From assembly GCF_001307105.1 (NCBI RefSeq), contig NZ_LGYN01000012.1:248001-312000 (forward strand): a DNA stretch of 64,000 nt, in the 5' to 3' direction. Origin of the DNA: Bacillus australimaris (GTDB lineage: Bacteria > Bacillota > Bacilli > Bacillales > Bacillaceae). A model generated the notes under the pieces. The model made no database searches and was not told the origin of the DNA. It saw nothing but the letters and a program-made list of their open reading frames with translations. Below are positions 25,486-34,764 of the stretch, in pieces (position 1 is the stretch's first letter; every line of letters starts with the position of its first letter). The translations under genes were made by a program, and so were the position numbers.

Positions 25486-25806
25486 ATGAATCAATCTGAC
25501 ATGTGCCCGCGGTTTGAAAAAGCAGTTGAGTTATTAAGTAAACGCTGGGTTGCACTGATTGTTTTTCAGCTTCTCTCAGGTCAGCAGCGCTTTAGTGAAA
25601 TTGAGGCGGCTCTGACAAATTTAAGCGGACGAGTATTATCTGAGAGATTAAAAGAGCTGGAAGCAGCAGGCATTGTGAAACGGGAGGTTTTTGCTGAAAC
25701 ACCCGTGCGCATTGAGTATTCTTTAACGGATATGGGGCGTTCACTTGCACCCGTTTTTGAGGAAATTTCAAAGTGGTCATCTGAATGGATCACACTTGAA
25801 TCATAA
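25486..25806 (+). CDS. catR: HxlR/MarR-type thiol-based repressor, CatR (YvaP)-like
   Basis: A 106-residue winged-helix regulator of the HxlR (DUF24) family. The conserved N-terminal redox cysteine is present: Cys7 in MNQSDMCPRFEKA, as in YodB and CatR, which sense quinones and diamide and repress detoxification genes (catDE in B. subtilis). The wing motif ALTNLSGRVLSERLKELEAAG is typical. It starts at ATG 25486 behind GGAGTGAAGAA. It sits between the rghR pair and opuC, as yvaP does in B. subtilis. No catDE target is in the window. Confidence 0.85.
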   Translation: MNQSDMCPRFEKAVELLSKRWVALIVFQLLSGQQRFSEIEAALTNLSGRVLSERLKELEAAGIVKREVFAETPVRIEYSLTDMGRSLAPVFEEISKWSSEWITLES

Positions 25807-25837
25807 ATTTCTCCTGGTGTAGGCCGCCTAATCATCA

Positions 25838-25874
25838 TAAAAAAACCTCCCCTATTCATATAGAGGAGGTTTTG
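25838..25874 (-). terminator. Terminator of the opuC operon
   Basis: AAACCTCC and GGAGGTTT arms with a long A/T loop are followed by seven T residues on the minus strand. It is 14 bp after opuCD and convergent with catR, so it may serve both genes. Confidence 0.85.
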
Positions 25875-25887
25875 TCTTTTCAAGCGT

Positions 25888-26589
25888 TTAAGCAGATGTC
25901 ATGTTTTTCTCAGCTAACGCTTTTCTTTCTTTCTTCTTGTTTGTTGGGCTTAAATAGCGTTCAAGCCAGCCCATGACAAGGTCGGCAATAATGGCCATGA
26001 GCGCAGTTGGAATCGCACCTGCCAAAATGATGGCTGTTCCGTTTGTAGCGTTTGATCCTCTGATGATGATATCACCTAGACCTCCCGCACCAACAAAAGT
26101 TCCAATCGCTGTAATGCCGATGGCGATGACCAGTGCGGTTCTTAAACCAGCCATAATGACTGATAAAGCAAGCGGTAATTCAACCATTCTCAGCACTTGC
26201 CATTTCGTCATGCCCATCGCTTTACCTGATTCTAAATAGGCGTGTTCAATGCTGACAATTCCTGTGTAGGTGTTTCGGATGATCGGCAGAAGCGAATACA
26301 GAAAGAGTGATAGGATGACTGTATTTGCGCCAAGTCCTAATACAAGCATCAACACGGAAAGCATCGCTAAAGCTGGTATCGTTTGAATGACGTTGGTAAT
26401 GGCGAACACCCAATTGCTCAGCTTGCGGTAATGCGCCACAAAGATCCCTACTGGAATTCCGACGATCGCCGCAAACAACACTCCATACGCTGACATGAGA
26501 AAGTGCCGATAAAATTCTTCTAACACATATGAACCGTTCTGCTGATAATACGTCCATAATTGCTGCAATGTGTCCATCAGCCCTGACAC
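25888..26589 (-). CDS. opuCD: Compatible-solute ABC importer, permease OpuCD
   Basis: Membrane permease of 233 residues with five or six helices. The cytoplasmic coupling loop reads ESGKAMGMTKWQVLRMVELPLALSVIMAGLRTA, shared with OpuCB and OpuB permeases. It forms a heterodimeric channel with OpuCB. It is the last gene of opuCA-CB-CC-CD, 9 bp after opuCC. The start is ATG 26589 behind GGGGAGGTGTCAGGGCT. Confidence 0.94.
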   Translation of the reverse strand: MSGLMDTLQQLWTYYQQNGSYVLEEFYRHFLMSAYGVLFAAIVGIPVGIFVAHYRKLSNWVFAITNVIQTIPALAMLSVLMLVLGLGANTVILSLFLYSLLPIIRNTYTGIVSIEHAYLESGKAMGMTKWQVLRMVELPLALSVIMAGLRTALVIAIGITAIGTFVGAGGLGDIIIRGSNATNGTAIILAGAIPTALMAIIADLVMGWLERYLSPTNKKKERKALAEKNMTSA

Positions 26590-26598
26590 CTCCCCATC

Positions 26599-28183
<1,585 letters not shown>

Positions 28184-28196
28184 GTGTACACCTCCC

Positions 28197-29345
28197 TTAC
28201 TTCATTTCAGTGACAGCCGCCGGTGTATCGTCTCCCCAAATGGAGTCGTACACGACATCTACAAGACTGGCACGTGTCACAATGCCTTTTAAGTGTCCCT
28301 CTGCATCCACAACCGGTACATATTTAATGCCGCGTATTAAGATTTTTCGAACGGTGTCTCTTAGAAGTGCACCTTCTTGTACGGTATAGAACTCTGTATT
28401 TAAAATATCACCGACGAAGGCTGCTTTTCTGCGGTTGGCATCGATTGTTTCAATATCGATATAGCCTTTTAGCACATGATGTTCATCTACTACAAGCAAA
28501 GAATCAACCCGCTTTTCTCTCATAATATAGATAGCATCTGTTAATGTTTTTTCGACTGTAATGGTCACTGGTGACGTGTTCATCATTTGTTCTACACGTT
28601 CCATGTTCGGGTTCGATTGTAGCAGTCGTTCTTTTCCGATAAATTCTTCTACGAATTCATTGGCAGGGTTCCGCAAAATATCATCAGGCGTACCGACTTG
28701 CACAATCTCTCCATCTTTTAAAATCACAATTCGATCAGCTAGTTTAATGGCTTCATCCATATCATGTGTGACGAATACGATGGTTTTATTTAACGTTTTT
28801 TGCAGTTTCTTAAATTCTTCCTGCAATGAATCTCTCGTAATTGGATCAAGTGCGCCAAACGGTTCATCCATGAGGATCAGAGGGGGTTCTGCTGCTAGTG
28901 CGCGAAGAACGCCAATTCGCTGCTGCTGTCCTCCGCTGAGCTCATGAGGGTAGCGCTCTAAAAATTCCGGTCCCATGTCGACAAGCTTCAGTAGTTCTCG
29001 GGCCCGTTCTTTTCGTTTTTCTTCCGGCCATTTTAACAGCTTCGGAACAAGTGAAATGTTTTGTGCGATGGTCATATGGGGGAACAGTCCAATTTGCTGA
29101 ATCACATAGCCAATTTCTCTTCTTAATTGAACTGGATCTTTTTTCATAATGTTTTCTCCCTCGATGAAGATGTTTCCTGAGGAAGGCTCGATGAGTCGAT
29201 TGATCATCTTCATCGTGGTTGTCTTACCACAGCCACTCGGTCCAATAAAACAAATAAATTCTCCTTTTGCTATGTCTAAATCAATATTTTTGACAGCCTT
29301 TTTTCCGCCTTTATACGTCTTTGATACATTCTCTAATTTCAGCAA
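28197..29345 (-). CDS. opuCA: Compatible-solute ABC importer, ATPase OpuCA with tandem CBS domains
   Basis: ATPase subunit of 382 residues. The nucleotide-binding domain shows Walker A GPSGCGKTT, Q-loop VIQQIGLFPHM, signature LSGGQQQR and Walker B LILMDEPFGALDP. A C-terminal pair of CBS domains (about 250-370) may sense osmotic or nucleotide state. The start is TTG 29345 (then LKLENVSKTYKGG), eight bases after GGAGG, matching the N-terminus of B. subtilis OpuCA. GTG 29354 overlaps the ribosome site. It heads the opuC operon. Confidence 0.94.
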   Translation of the reverse strand: MLKLENVSKTYKGGKKAVKNIDLDIAKGEFICFIGPSGCGKTTTMKMINRLIEPSSGNIFIEGENIMKKDPVQLRREIGYVIQQIGLFPHMTIAQNISLVPKLLKWPEEKRKERARELLKLVDMGPEFLERYPHELSGGQQQRIGVLRALAAEPPLILMDEPFGALDPITRDSLQEEFKKLQKTLNKTIVFVTHDMDEAIKLADRIVILKDGEIVQVGTPDDILRNPANEFVEEFIGKERLLQSNPNMERVEQMMNTSPVTITVEKTLTDAIYIMREKRVDSLLVVDEHHVLKGYIDIETIDANRRKAAFVGDILNTEFYTVQEGALLRDTVRKILIRGIKYVPVVDAEGHLKGIVTRASLVDVVYDSIWGDDTPAAVTEMK

Positions 29346-29400
29346 ATGAGACACCTCCAGTTAGTCGGATTCCTATTTTCAGAAAATTTACACCTTATTT

Positions 29401-29433
29401 ATTATAGTGCAAACTTTATAAAATAAAAAGTTT
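29401..29433 (-). promoter_or_regulatory. opuC promoter with embedded inverted-repeat operator
   Basis: On the minus strand a perfect TATAAT (29401-29406) has a weak TTTTTA -35 at 17 bp. The spacer and -35 are spanned by an inverted repeat with arms AAACTTT and AAAGTTT separated by 9 bp (29411-29433). This is a plausible binding site for the divergently encoded GbsR/OpcR-type repressor. Confidence 0.6.
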
Positions 29434-29541
29434 ACGATGTGTTTGTATTGCATAACATTTATTTAAAATTTTCAGTTAACGGCCTGATATATAGATATCT
29501 CTCCTTTTTCCTCCAAATTACGAGCAAATACTCAATATTTA

Positions 29542-29570
29542 TTGTTTTCATCAACAAACAGGTATATGAT
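29542..29570 (+). promoter_or_regulatory. Promoter of the opcR-like regulator
   Basis: TTGTTT and TATGAT are spaced by 17 bp. The predicted start (about 29577) falls at the first possible GTG start codon, so an internal start codon or a leaderless mRNA is implied. Confidence 0.55.
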
Positions 29571-29575
29571 ATATT

Positions 29576-30151
29576 GTGTTACAAATTGTCAGTCGTGAAG
29601 GGATGAAGCGGGGAGTGGACAAGCTAGCGTTAGGCGCCATTCAAAAAGCACAGGATCATTATATTGAAAAAGCTGCCGAGAACATGAATGCCTTTGGTCT
29701 TTCTTCTACAGTAGGTAGAGTGCTTGGTATCATTCACATGAACCGTAAACCAATGACGCTTGGAGAGCTATCAGAGGCGACCGGCATGAGCAAAACAAGG
29801 ATGAGTCAAGTCGTTCGAGAAATGCTTGATTTGAATATTGCAGAAAAGGTTTATGAAAAAGGAATACGTAAAGATCTATATGACGTTGAACAAGATCAAT
29901 ACCAGACGTTTATTTCTTTGTTTGCAGCCAATTGGTCCCGAGTTGTCAGCAAAAACCGCAAAGCACATAAGAAAACGTGCAAGGAATTGCTGGAACTGCT
30001 GGAACAGGACGACCTGCCAGAAGAGACAGAGGATAAAATCAATCTGCTTCTTTCAGAAATAAAAGAAAGTCTTGATTACTATGATTGGATTAGCCGCTTA
30101 ATTGAATTCTTTGAAAGTGAAGAAGTGTTTAAGCATGTGCCGAAACCTTAA
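29576..30151 (+). CDS. opcR: GbsR/OpcR-family repressor of opuC
   Basis: MarR-like regulator of 191 residues at most. It has a winged helix at about 45-110 (MTLGELSEATGMSKTRMSQVVREMLDLNIAEKVYEKGIRKDLYDVE) and a helical C-terminus. In B. subtilis OpcR represses opuC and GbsR represses opuB and gbsAB from equivalent divergent positions. The start is uncertain: GTG 29576 coincides with the predicted transcription start, ATG 29603 abuts a GAAGGG, and GTG 29612 has AAGGG about twelve bases before. An inverted repeat in the opuC promoter is the likely target. Confidence 0.85.
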   Translation: MLQIVSREGMKRGVDKLALGAIQKAQDHYIEKAAENMNAFGLSSTVGRVLGIIHMNRKPMTLGELSEATGMSKTRMSQVVREMLDLNIAEKVYEKGIRKDLYDVEQDQYQTFISLFAANWSRVVSKNRKAHKKTCKELLELLEQDDLPEETEDKINLLLSEIKESLDYYDWISRLIEFFESEEVFKHVPKP

Positions 30152-30198
30152 AAAAGCTGTTTTTATTTTACATTCATGTAGAAAAAAACAGCTTTTTT
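30151..30198. terminator. Bidirectional terminator between opcR and the MarC gene
   Basis: The perfect arms AAAAAGCTGTTTTT and AAAAACAGCTTTTT are separated by a 20-base A/T-rich loop. Convergent genes lie on either side. Confidence 0.85.
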
Positions 30199-30206
30199 AT
30201 ATACAC

Positions 30207-30839
30207 TTATGCCATAAACACTCGGAACATCCCTTTTAATCCTGCACCGATCATCTCAACTGCCACTACAGCAAGAATTAATCCCATCAGCCGTGTCACG
30301 ACATTCATCTCTGTTTTCCCCATTTTTCGCATAATGAAACTTGAATAATGAAAGGCATAATACGTCATTGCCAGAACGATGACAATGCCGATGAGAATCG
30401 CTAACATATGAAGCATCCCTTCACTTCCCGGGGTTAAACTCATCACTGTAGCGATTGTACCCGGACCAGCGATGATCGGGATCGCAAGCGGCGTAACAGA
30501 TACATCAGCCTTCTCTTTGCTTTCTGCCTTTTCCTCAGAATGAGGATTTTGGACATGTGACTCCTTTGCATTCAGCAAATTGTAAGCGATACCAAAAATA
30601 AAGATACCTCCTGCGATGCGAAGTGCATGAATATCGATTCCAAACAATTTGAAAATGAGCCTGCCTGCCAATAGAAAAGCAATTAAAATAATGAAAGAGA
30701 CCACAATCGCTTTTTTGGCTGTCTGGGAGCGTTCTTTCTCTGAATAACCTTCTGTTAAGGTAATGAAAAGAGGCACGTTTCCAATGGGGTTTGATACAGC
30801 AAATAATGAGACCACAACATGAATCATAAAGGAAATCAA
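30207..30839 (-). CDS. yvbG: MarC-family membrane protein, YvbG-like
   Basis: Membrane protein of 210 residues with six helices, of the MarC/UPF0056 family. Family motifs are SLFAVSNPIGNVPLFI in helix 1 and TPLAIPIIAGPGTIATVMSL in helix 4. Biochemical function is not established for the family; the old link to multiple antibiotic resistance is not supported. AAAAAAGGAGGG six bases before TTG 30839 sets the start, with a length matching YvbG (211). Frames reaching 30872 would put the ribosome site inside the coding region. Confidence 0.88.
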   Translation of the reverse strand: MISFMIHVVVSLFAVSNPIGNVPLFITLTEGYSEKERSQTAKKAIVVSFIILIAFLLAGRLIFKLFGIDIHALRIAGGIFIFGIAYNLLNAKESHVQNPHSEEKAESKEKADVSVTPLAIPIIAGPGTIATVMSLTPGSEGMLHMLAILIGIVIVLAMTYYAFHYSSFIMRKMGKTEMNVVTRLMGLILAVVAVEMIGAGLKGMFRVFMA

Positions 30840-30959
30840 CAGACACCCTCCTTTTTTCATAGTGTCTGCCAATCTGATGTGAATATTCCCTTGTTATGTT
30901 AAAACCTGTACGGATTTGACCGATGTTAATAGAGGTTTTTAAAGAAAGGGGAATCACAC

Positions 30960-31424
30960 ATGAAGAAAACGATCACCATTATCCTTTTATCTATTGCGGT
31001 TTTAGGAGCAGCTGGCTGGATTGTTTGGCAGCAGCAGACTATCAAAGAAGCAGAGGAAAAACATCAACAAGAAAGCAAATTGAACGATGAGCAGCTTTCG
31101 CAGTTAAAATCAGATCAAACAGAGATGAAGCATGAAAACGAAGATCAAAAAAAGAAACTGTCCACCATGACAAAAAAGTTGAATAAAGAAAAGAAAGCCT
31201 ACCAAAAAGAAGCCAAGCAGCGTAAAGCGCTTGAGGGGAAAATCGACCAGCTCCAAAAAGAACTGGCAACAGCAAAAGCCACTGCTCAAGCGAATAAGCA
31301 GAGAGCGCAGGCTGCAAGGAAAACAACTGTCAAAAAGGACCCAAATGTCACCCACAATCCGCCCTCACAGTGGGTACAGGATCAATATGATTGGGGCGTG
31401 AAACAAGGGTATATTAAAGAATAG
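30960..31424 (+). CDS. Membrane-anchored coiled-coil protein of unknown function
   Basis: A 154-residue protein with one N-terminal membrane helix (about 5-23) and no lipobox. A long, highly charged coiled coil rich in Lys, Gln and Glu (residues 30-118) follows, then a short C-terminal segment with aromatic residues (NPPSQWVQDQYDWGVKQGYI). It probably projects from the membrane to the outside. It starts at ATG 30960 behind AAAGGGG and precedes the acetyltransferase gene by 15 bp. I do not recognise a family. It might act as an envelope scaffold, but nothing in the sequence shows this. Confidence 0.78.
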   Translation: MKKTITIILLSIAVLGAAGWIVWQQQTIKEAEEKHQQESKLNDEQLSQLKSDQTEMKHENEDQKKKLSTMTKKLNKEKKAYQKEAKQRKALEGKIDQLQKELATAKATAQANKQRAQAARKTTVKKDPNVTHNPPSQWVQDQYDWGVKQGYIKE

Positions 31425-31439
31425 AAAGGATGAAAAAAT

Positions 31440-31904
31440 GTGATACAGATTCGACCATTGTCGCGTGATGAATCCGTCCCTATGGATCTTTTACTATTAG
31501 CTGACCCTTCAAAGGAAAAGGTTCTTGCCTATGTAGAAGCCGGTGCTTGTTATGCCGCATTTCATGAACAGGACGTGATTGGTGTCTATGTGCTTTTATC
31601 TCTGTCTCAGCAGACAGTCGAAATCATGAATGTCGCTGTAAAAGAATCCTATCAGGGAAAAGGAATTGGGAAGCAGCTGATTCGCCATGCCATTGCTGAA
31701 GCCAAGGCCGCTGGATTTCAAACGATTGAAATCGGCACAGGCAACTCAAGTATTCAGCAGCTCGCACTTTATCAAAAATGCGGCTTCCGCCTGTCATCTA
31801 TTGACCGCGATTTCTTTCTTAAACATTATGATGAACCGATTTTTGAAAACGGTATTCAGTGTATGGATATGGTACGGCTGTCACACACTTTTCAAGCAGA
31901 CTGA
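31440..31904 (+). CDS. yvbK: GNAT N-acetyltransferase, YvbK-like
   Basis: Acetyl-CoA-dependent N-acetyltransferase of 154 residues. The acetyl-CoA motif A is clear: VKESYQGKGIGKQLIRHAIAEA. The C-terminal LYQKCGFRLSSIDRDFF completes the fold. It starts at GTG 31440 after GAAAGGATG. In B. subtilis yvbK lies near eno, as here. The substrate is unknown. Confidence 0.9.
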   Translation: MIQIRPLSRDESVPMDLLLLADPSKEKVLAYVEAGACYAAFHEQDVIGVYVLLSLSQQTVEIMNVAVKESYQGKGIGKQLIRHAIAEAKAAGFQTIEIGTGNSSIQQLALYQKCGFRLSSIDRDFFLKHYDEPIFENGIQCMDMVRLSHTFQAD

Positions 31905-31929
31905 GGCTTTGTTCCGTCTGCTTTTTTTA
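31894..31929 (+). terminator. Terminator after yvbK
   Basis: AAGCAGAC and GTCTGCTT arms with a 14-base loop and seven T residues. The stem overlaps the last yvbK codons and the tail reaches the stop of the convergent gene. Confidence 0.85.
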
Positions 31930-32208
31930 TGTTCTGCGCTTTTTTATCACATGAATCACATATTGAATGAAGAAATAGAGCACGCCGCCAGCTAAAAAGC
32001 AGACCACACATCCGAAGAGTGTCGCCTCTGAACTGAACTGATACTCCTCAATTTTCATGATATAAAATGGCATGCCAAACATCGTGGGACTTGATTCAAC
32101 ATGATTGACTTCTAGCAGCAGTAAAAAAACTGGGGTCATAAACACAGCAAATACATACAGCATCGCAAGTGTTAAGCCGCTAGAAAACGAATGAAATACT
32201 TTGATCAT
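31927..32208 (-). CDS. Small two-span membrane protein, last gene of the peptide cassette
   Basis: A 93-residue protein with two hydrophobic helices (about 12-32 and 66-86), a 30-residue extracytoplasmic loop and a basic tail (HVIKKRRT). ATG 32208 overlaps the stop of the metalloprotease gene by four bases. It is the terminal member of an overlapped set with ABC and M50 proteins downstream of a small cationic peptide. Small membrane proteins at the end of bacteriocin loci are often immunity proteins, and that is the working guess here. No family is recognised. Confidence 0.7.
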   Translation of the reverse strand: MIKVFHSFSSGLTLAMLYVFAVFMTPVFLLLLEVNHVESSPTMFGMPFYIMKIEEYQFSSEATLFGCVVCFLAGGVLYFFIQYVIHVIKKRRT

Positions 32209-32573
32209 TTCTTTCTCTCCTTTATCTCTTTTAAACTGGCTGTGATATTTTTCCCGTCTGGGCAAGCTGGATGCAGCATCACCGTGTTCAGTAAAGAAAA
32301 AAATAGCAGCTGATGACTCACGGGATGCTTCCAGAGTAAAAAAAGCACAATCGAGCTGAGCACTGGAAAAAGTGGACCTGCAAGTGCCACCATTAAATTG
32401 AAGCTCGGCCGGGCAAATGCCTCATGGACGACCGCCACATGCTTCCAATCAATCATGACCACAAAATCAAAGAGCGGTCTTTTGTCGATTTTGTTACACA
32501 CCATGACCATCAGCATATGACCGAGTTCATGGATCAGCACAACTGCTAGGACACTCATGACAAGCTCAATCAT
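32205..32573 (-). CDS. Minimal site-2-protease-type (M50) membrane metalloprotease
   Basis: Intramembrane zinc protease candidate of 122 residues. It has HELGH (His15, Glu16, His19) in the first helix and a second metal site NTVMLHPACPDG (Asn96 to Asp106), the NxxPxPPLDG-like motif of M50 enzymes. Both motifs lie in hydrophobic segments, and the protein is close to the smallest size that could hold the catalytic core. ATG 32573 overlaps the permease stop (ATGA). In yydFGHIJ of B. subtilis, an M50 protein (YydH) is likewise encoded beside an ABC pair and a peptide. It may mature or degrade the peptide at 34765-35034. Confidence 0.8.
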   Translation of the reverse strand: MIELVMSVLAVVLIHELGHMLMVMVCNKIDKRPLFDFVVMIDWKHVAVVHEAFARPSFNLMVALAGPLFPVLSSIVLFLLWKHPVSHQLLFFSLLNTVMLHPACPDGKNITASLKEIKERKK

Positions 32574-33967
32574 CGCAAGACCGGCCTCTTTAACATGACA
32601 AAATATATACCGCTGAAAAATACAACTGAACCTAGCAGATAGGCGGTGGCGAGAAGATATACATTTGACGAAAGCCACTGCAATAAAAGCATATCGATGA
32701 AGCTGACTACAGCAATCATCATGACGATCACAAACAGTTTATTAAACTCACTAATCCTCACGACAAATCCTGTACAGGCCGCCATGGCAGTAATCAATAA
32801 AATGGATAAACTCGCTAAGCCATGACCTTCACTTTCAATACCTATCACCAAATAGGCAAGCCCAATAAACACAAAGTATGTCATTAAATTGATTGCGTAA
32901 TAAAATAAAATTCTCGGTAATAAATAAGCTCCCTTTGATGTATTTAACATAAAGATGGCCCTTTGATTGATATAATATTCTCTGCCAATCATCAGTGGAA
33001 GCATGATCAATATTTCTTTTAAAGCGAACTGCAAAATAAACGCATACAGCCAGCCAGTTTCTACTGGGGTAAAGACAAATGGCAGCCCCGCCGTTAAACA
33101 AACGAGAAATAGAAACAAAATGCCTTGTTCTTTAAAAACAGCTGAACGGCTAAAATAAACCAATTCCTGCCGAAGATGCGTCAGAAAGGAAGACTGCGTT
33201 CTGATTTTCTTGTAAGAGAACGACTTCATCTCTGTTTTCAGCTGCAAAAACATCCGATTGACATAACAAGCAGCTACCCCCTTCAGCCATAGCCAACCAG
33301 CGCTTAGAAGGATCACCAGAAACATCAGATAGACTGATGGCCATACGCGGATCATTTCCATTGCTTTTTGCAAAAGGAGAAACACTAATGTATTAAGCAC
33401 CGCAAAGCCGATCGTTTGCAGCAGCAAATGCTCTTTTATTTTTGATACGAAATGGCTCACACAAATCCGCATCACCATCCAAGAGGCAAGCGAAAACAGT
33501 GCCAGTACAAAGCAAGTGATACAGACAACCGTTATCCAATACAGAGATAGTGCCTGACCGCTGATCAAAAGACCTAATACAATCGGTAAAAAAAGCAGTC
33601 CAATCATGAGGAAACAAAAAAGCACAGGAAAGAAATACGCACAAAGGACAAAGGGCACACTTTGTATCGCACTGTTCAAAAAGTAGAATTGATATTCTTG
33701 GCGCTTCAATTTATTGCGGGATAAAACAATACCTGCACCTAAAAGTAAGAGAGTCATTTTCATCAATTGGAGGTATAAATCAGTTGGTTCGCTTTCTCCT
33801 GTCTGCATAAAAAAGCGCAGGCTGATGACGACGTATATCGCATACATCAGCAAGAAAAAAGTCGCAGCTGCGAGCAGCTGTAAAGGATACTTTTGTCCGA
33901 GCTGCTTTGCTTTCGCTGTCAGCATACCCCATTCTATTTTATGAAGAACGTGTCGTGTCCAGATCAT
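32570..33967 (-). CDS. ABC-2-like permease of the peptide cassette
   Basis: Polytopic membrane protein of 465 residues with about twelve hydrophobic segments, arranged as two groups separated by a cytoplasmic region (ACYVNRMFLQLKTEMKSFSYKKIRTQSSFLTHLRQELVYFSR). Its start overlaps the ATPase gene by 29 bp, with GGAGAGG seven bases before ATG 33967. Paired with the ATPase, it forms an exporter or immunity ABC transporter comparable to YydIJ or SkfEF. The sequence is divergent and no close family was recognised. The stop overlaps the protease start, giving translational coupling. Confidence 0.8.
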   Translation of the reverse strand: MIWTRHVLHKIEWGMLTAKAKQLGQKYPLQLLAAATFFLLMYAIYVVISLRFFMQTGESEPTDLYLQLMKMTLLLLGAGIVLSRNKLKRQEYQFYFLNSAIQSVPFVLCAYFFPVLFCFLMIGLLFLPIVLGLLISGQALSLYWITVVCITCFVLALFSLASWMVMRICVSHFVSKIKEHLLLQTIGFAVLNTLVFLLLQKAMEMIRVWPSVYLMFLVILLSAGWLWLKGVAACYVNRMFLQLKTEMKSFSYKKIRTQSSFLTHLRQELVYFSRSAVFKEQGILFLFLVCLTAGLPFVFTPVETGWLYAFILQFALKEILIMLPLMIGREYYINQRAIFMLNTSKGAYLLPRILFYYAINLMTYFVFIGLAYLVIGIESEGHGLASLSILLITAMAACTGFVVRISEFNKLFVIVMMIAVVSFIDMLLLQWLSSNVYLLATAYLLGSVVFFSGIYFVMLKRPVLR

Positions 33968-34706
33968 TGAGTAACCTCTCCACCTGCATATAGTAATCTC
34001 GATTCACTTCTTTATAAATATCTTCAAGTGCCTGATGAGGAAATGTCTGATTCGTCTCTTGGCGGGACATATCCAGCTTGACGTCACCATTTCTTAAGAT
34101 CATGAGATGGTCATACAACGTATCACCAAAGCTCAAATGATGAGTTGAAATGAGAATACCAGCACCTTGATCTCTCAGCTTCATCAGTACCTTTTTTAAG
34201 ATGATCATCATATCTGGATCAAGTCCGTTCGTTGGCTCGTCGAATACATAATAATCACATGGCCTGAGAAGCTGTGAGATGATCTGCGTTTTCTTTTGAT
34301 TGCCATGGGACAGCTGAGCGATCGGCTGATCCATATAAGCACCCAGTTCAAACAGATCAATGAATGTCTCTTCCCGTGTGACATCTTGCTCATTTGGCAG
34401 CTGAAGTAATTGAAAGTATTCCCTCGGCGTTAAATAATCGAACAACGCATAGTCGTCAGGAATATAGGAAACATGTTTTTTCAACAAGGAGATATGATCT
34501 GAGGATTGAAGGTTCAGCTGTTTACCATGTAAAGTGACACAGCCTATAAATGGCGTCAGTCCGAACATGGCTTGGATCATCGTCGTCTTTCCCGCACCAT
34601 TATGCCCTAAAAGAAGCAGCATCTGCCCTTTTTCCACAGTCATTTGAATATTGCGGAGAGAGAACGTGCGGCTATACGTTTTTTCTTTTAATTGTAATGT
34701 CAGCAT
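33939..34706 (-). CDS. ABC transporter ATPase of the peptide cassette
   Basis: ATPase of 255 residues. Walker A is LLGHNGAGKTT (33-42), the Q-loop region reads SYIPDDYALFD, the signature is the variant LSHGNQKK (132-139), Walker B is YYVFDEPTNGLDP (153-164) and the switch His lies in ISTHHLSF. The LSHGN variant occurs in ABC-2 and drug/peptide-type exporters. ATG 34706 is five bases after GGAGGG; ATG 34709 is two bases after it. Its C-terminus overlaps the permease gene. It follows the peptide gene by 58 bp, in the same direction. Confidence 0.88.
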   Translation of the reverse strand: MLTLQLKEKTYSRTFSLRNIQMTVEKGQMLLLLGHNGAGKTTMIQAMFGLTPFIGCVTLHGKQLNLQSSDHISLLKKHVSYIPDDYALFDYLTPREYFQLLQLPNEQDVTREETFIDLFELGAYMDQPIAQLSHGNQKKTQIISQLLRPCDYYVFDEPTNGLDPDMMIILKKVLMKLRDQGAGILISTHHLSFGDTLYDHLMILRNGDVKLDMSRQETNQTFPHQALEDIYKEVNRDYYMQVERLLNDLDTTRSS

Positions 34707-34764
34707 CATAACCCTCCGTTTGTTTCAGATAGAACAGATGACCTTGCATCTGTTCTCATCCCTG

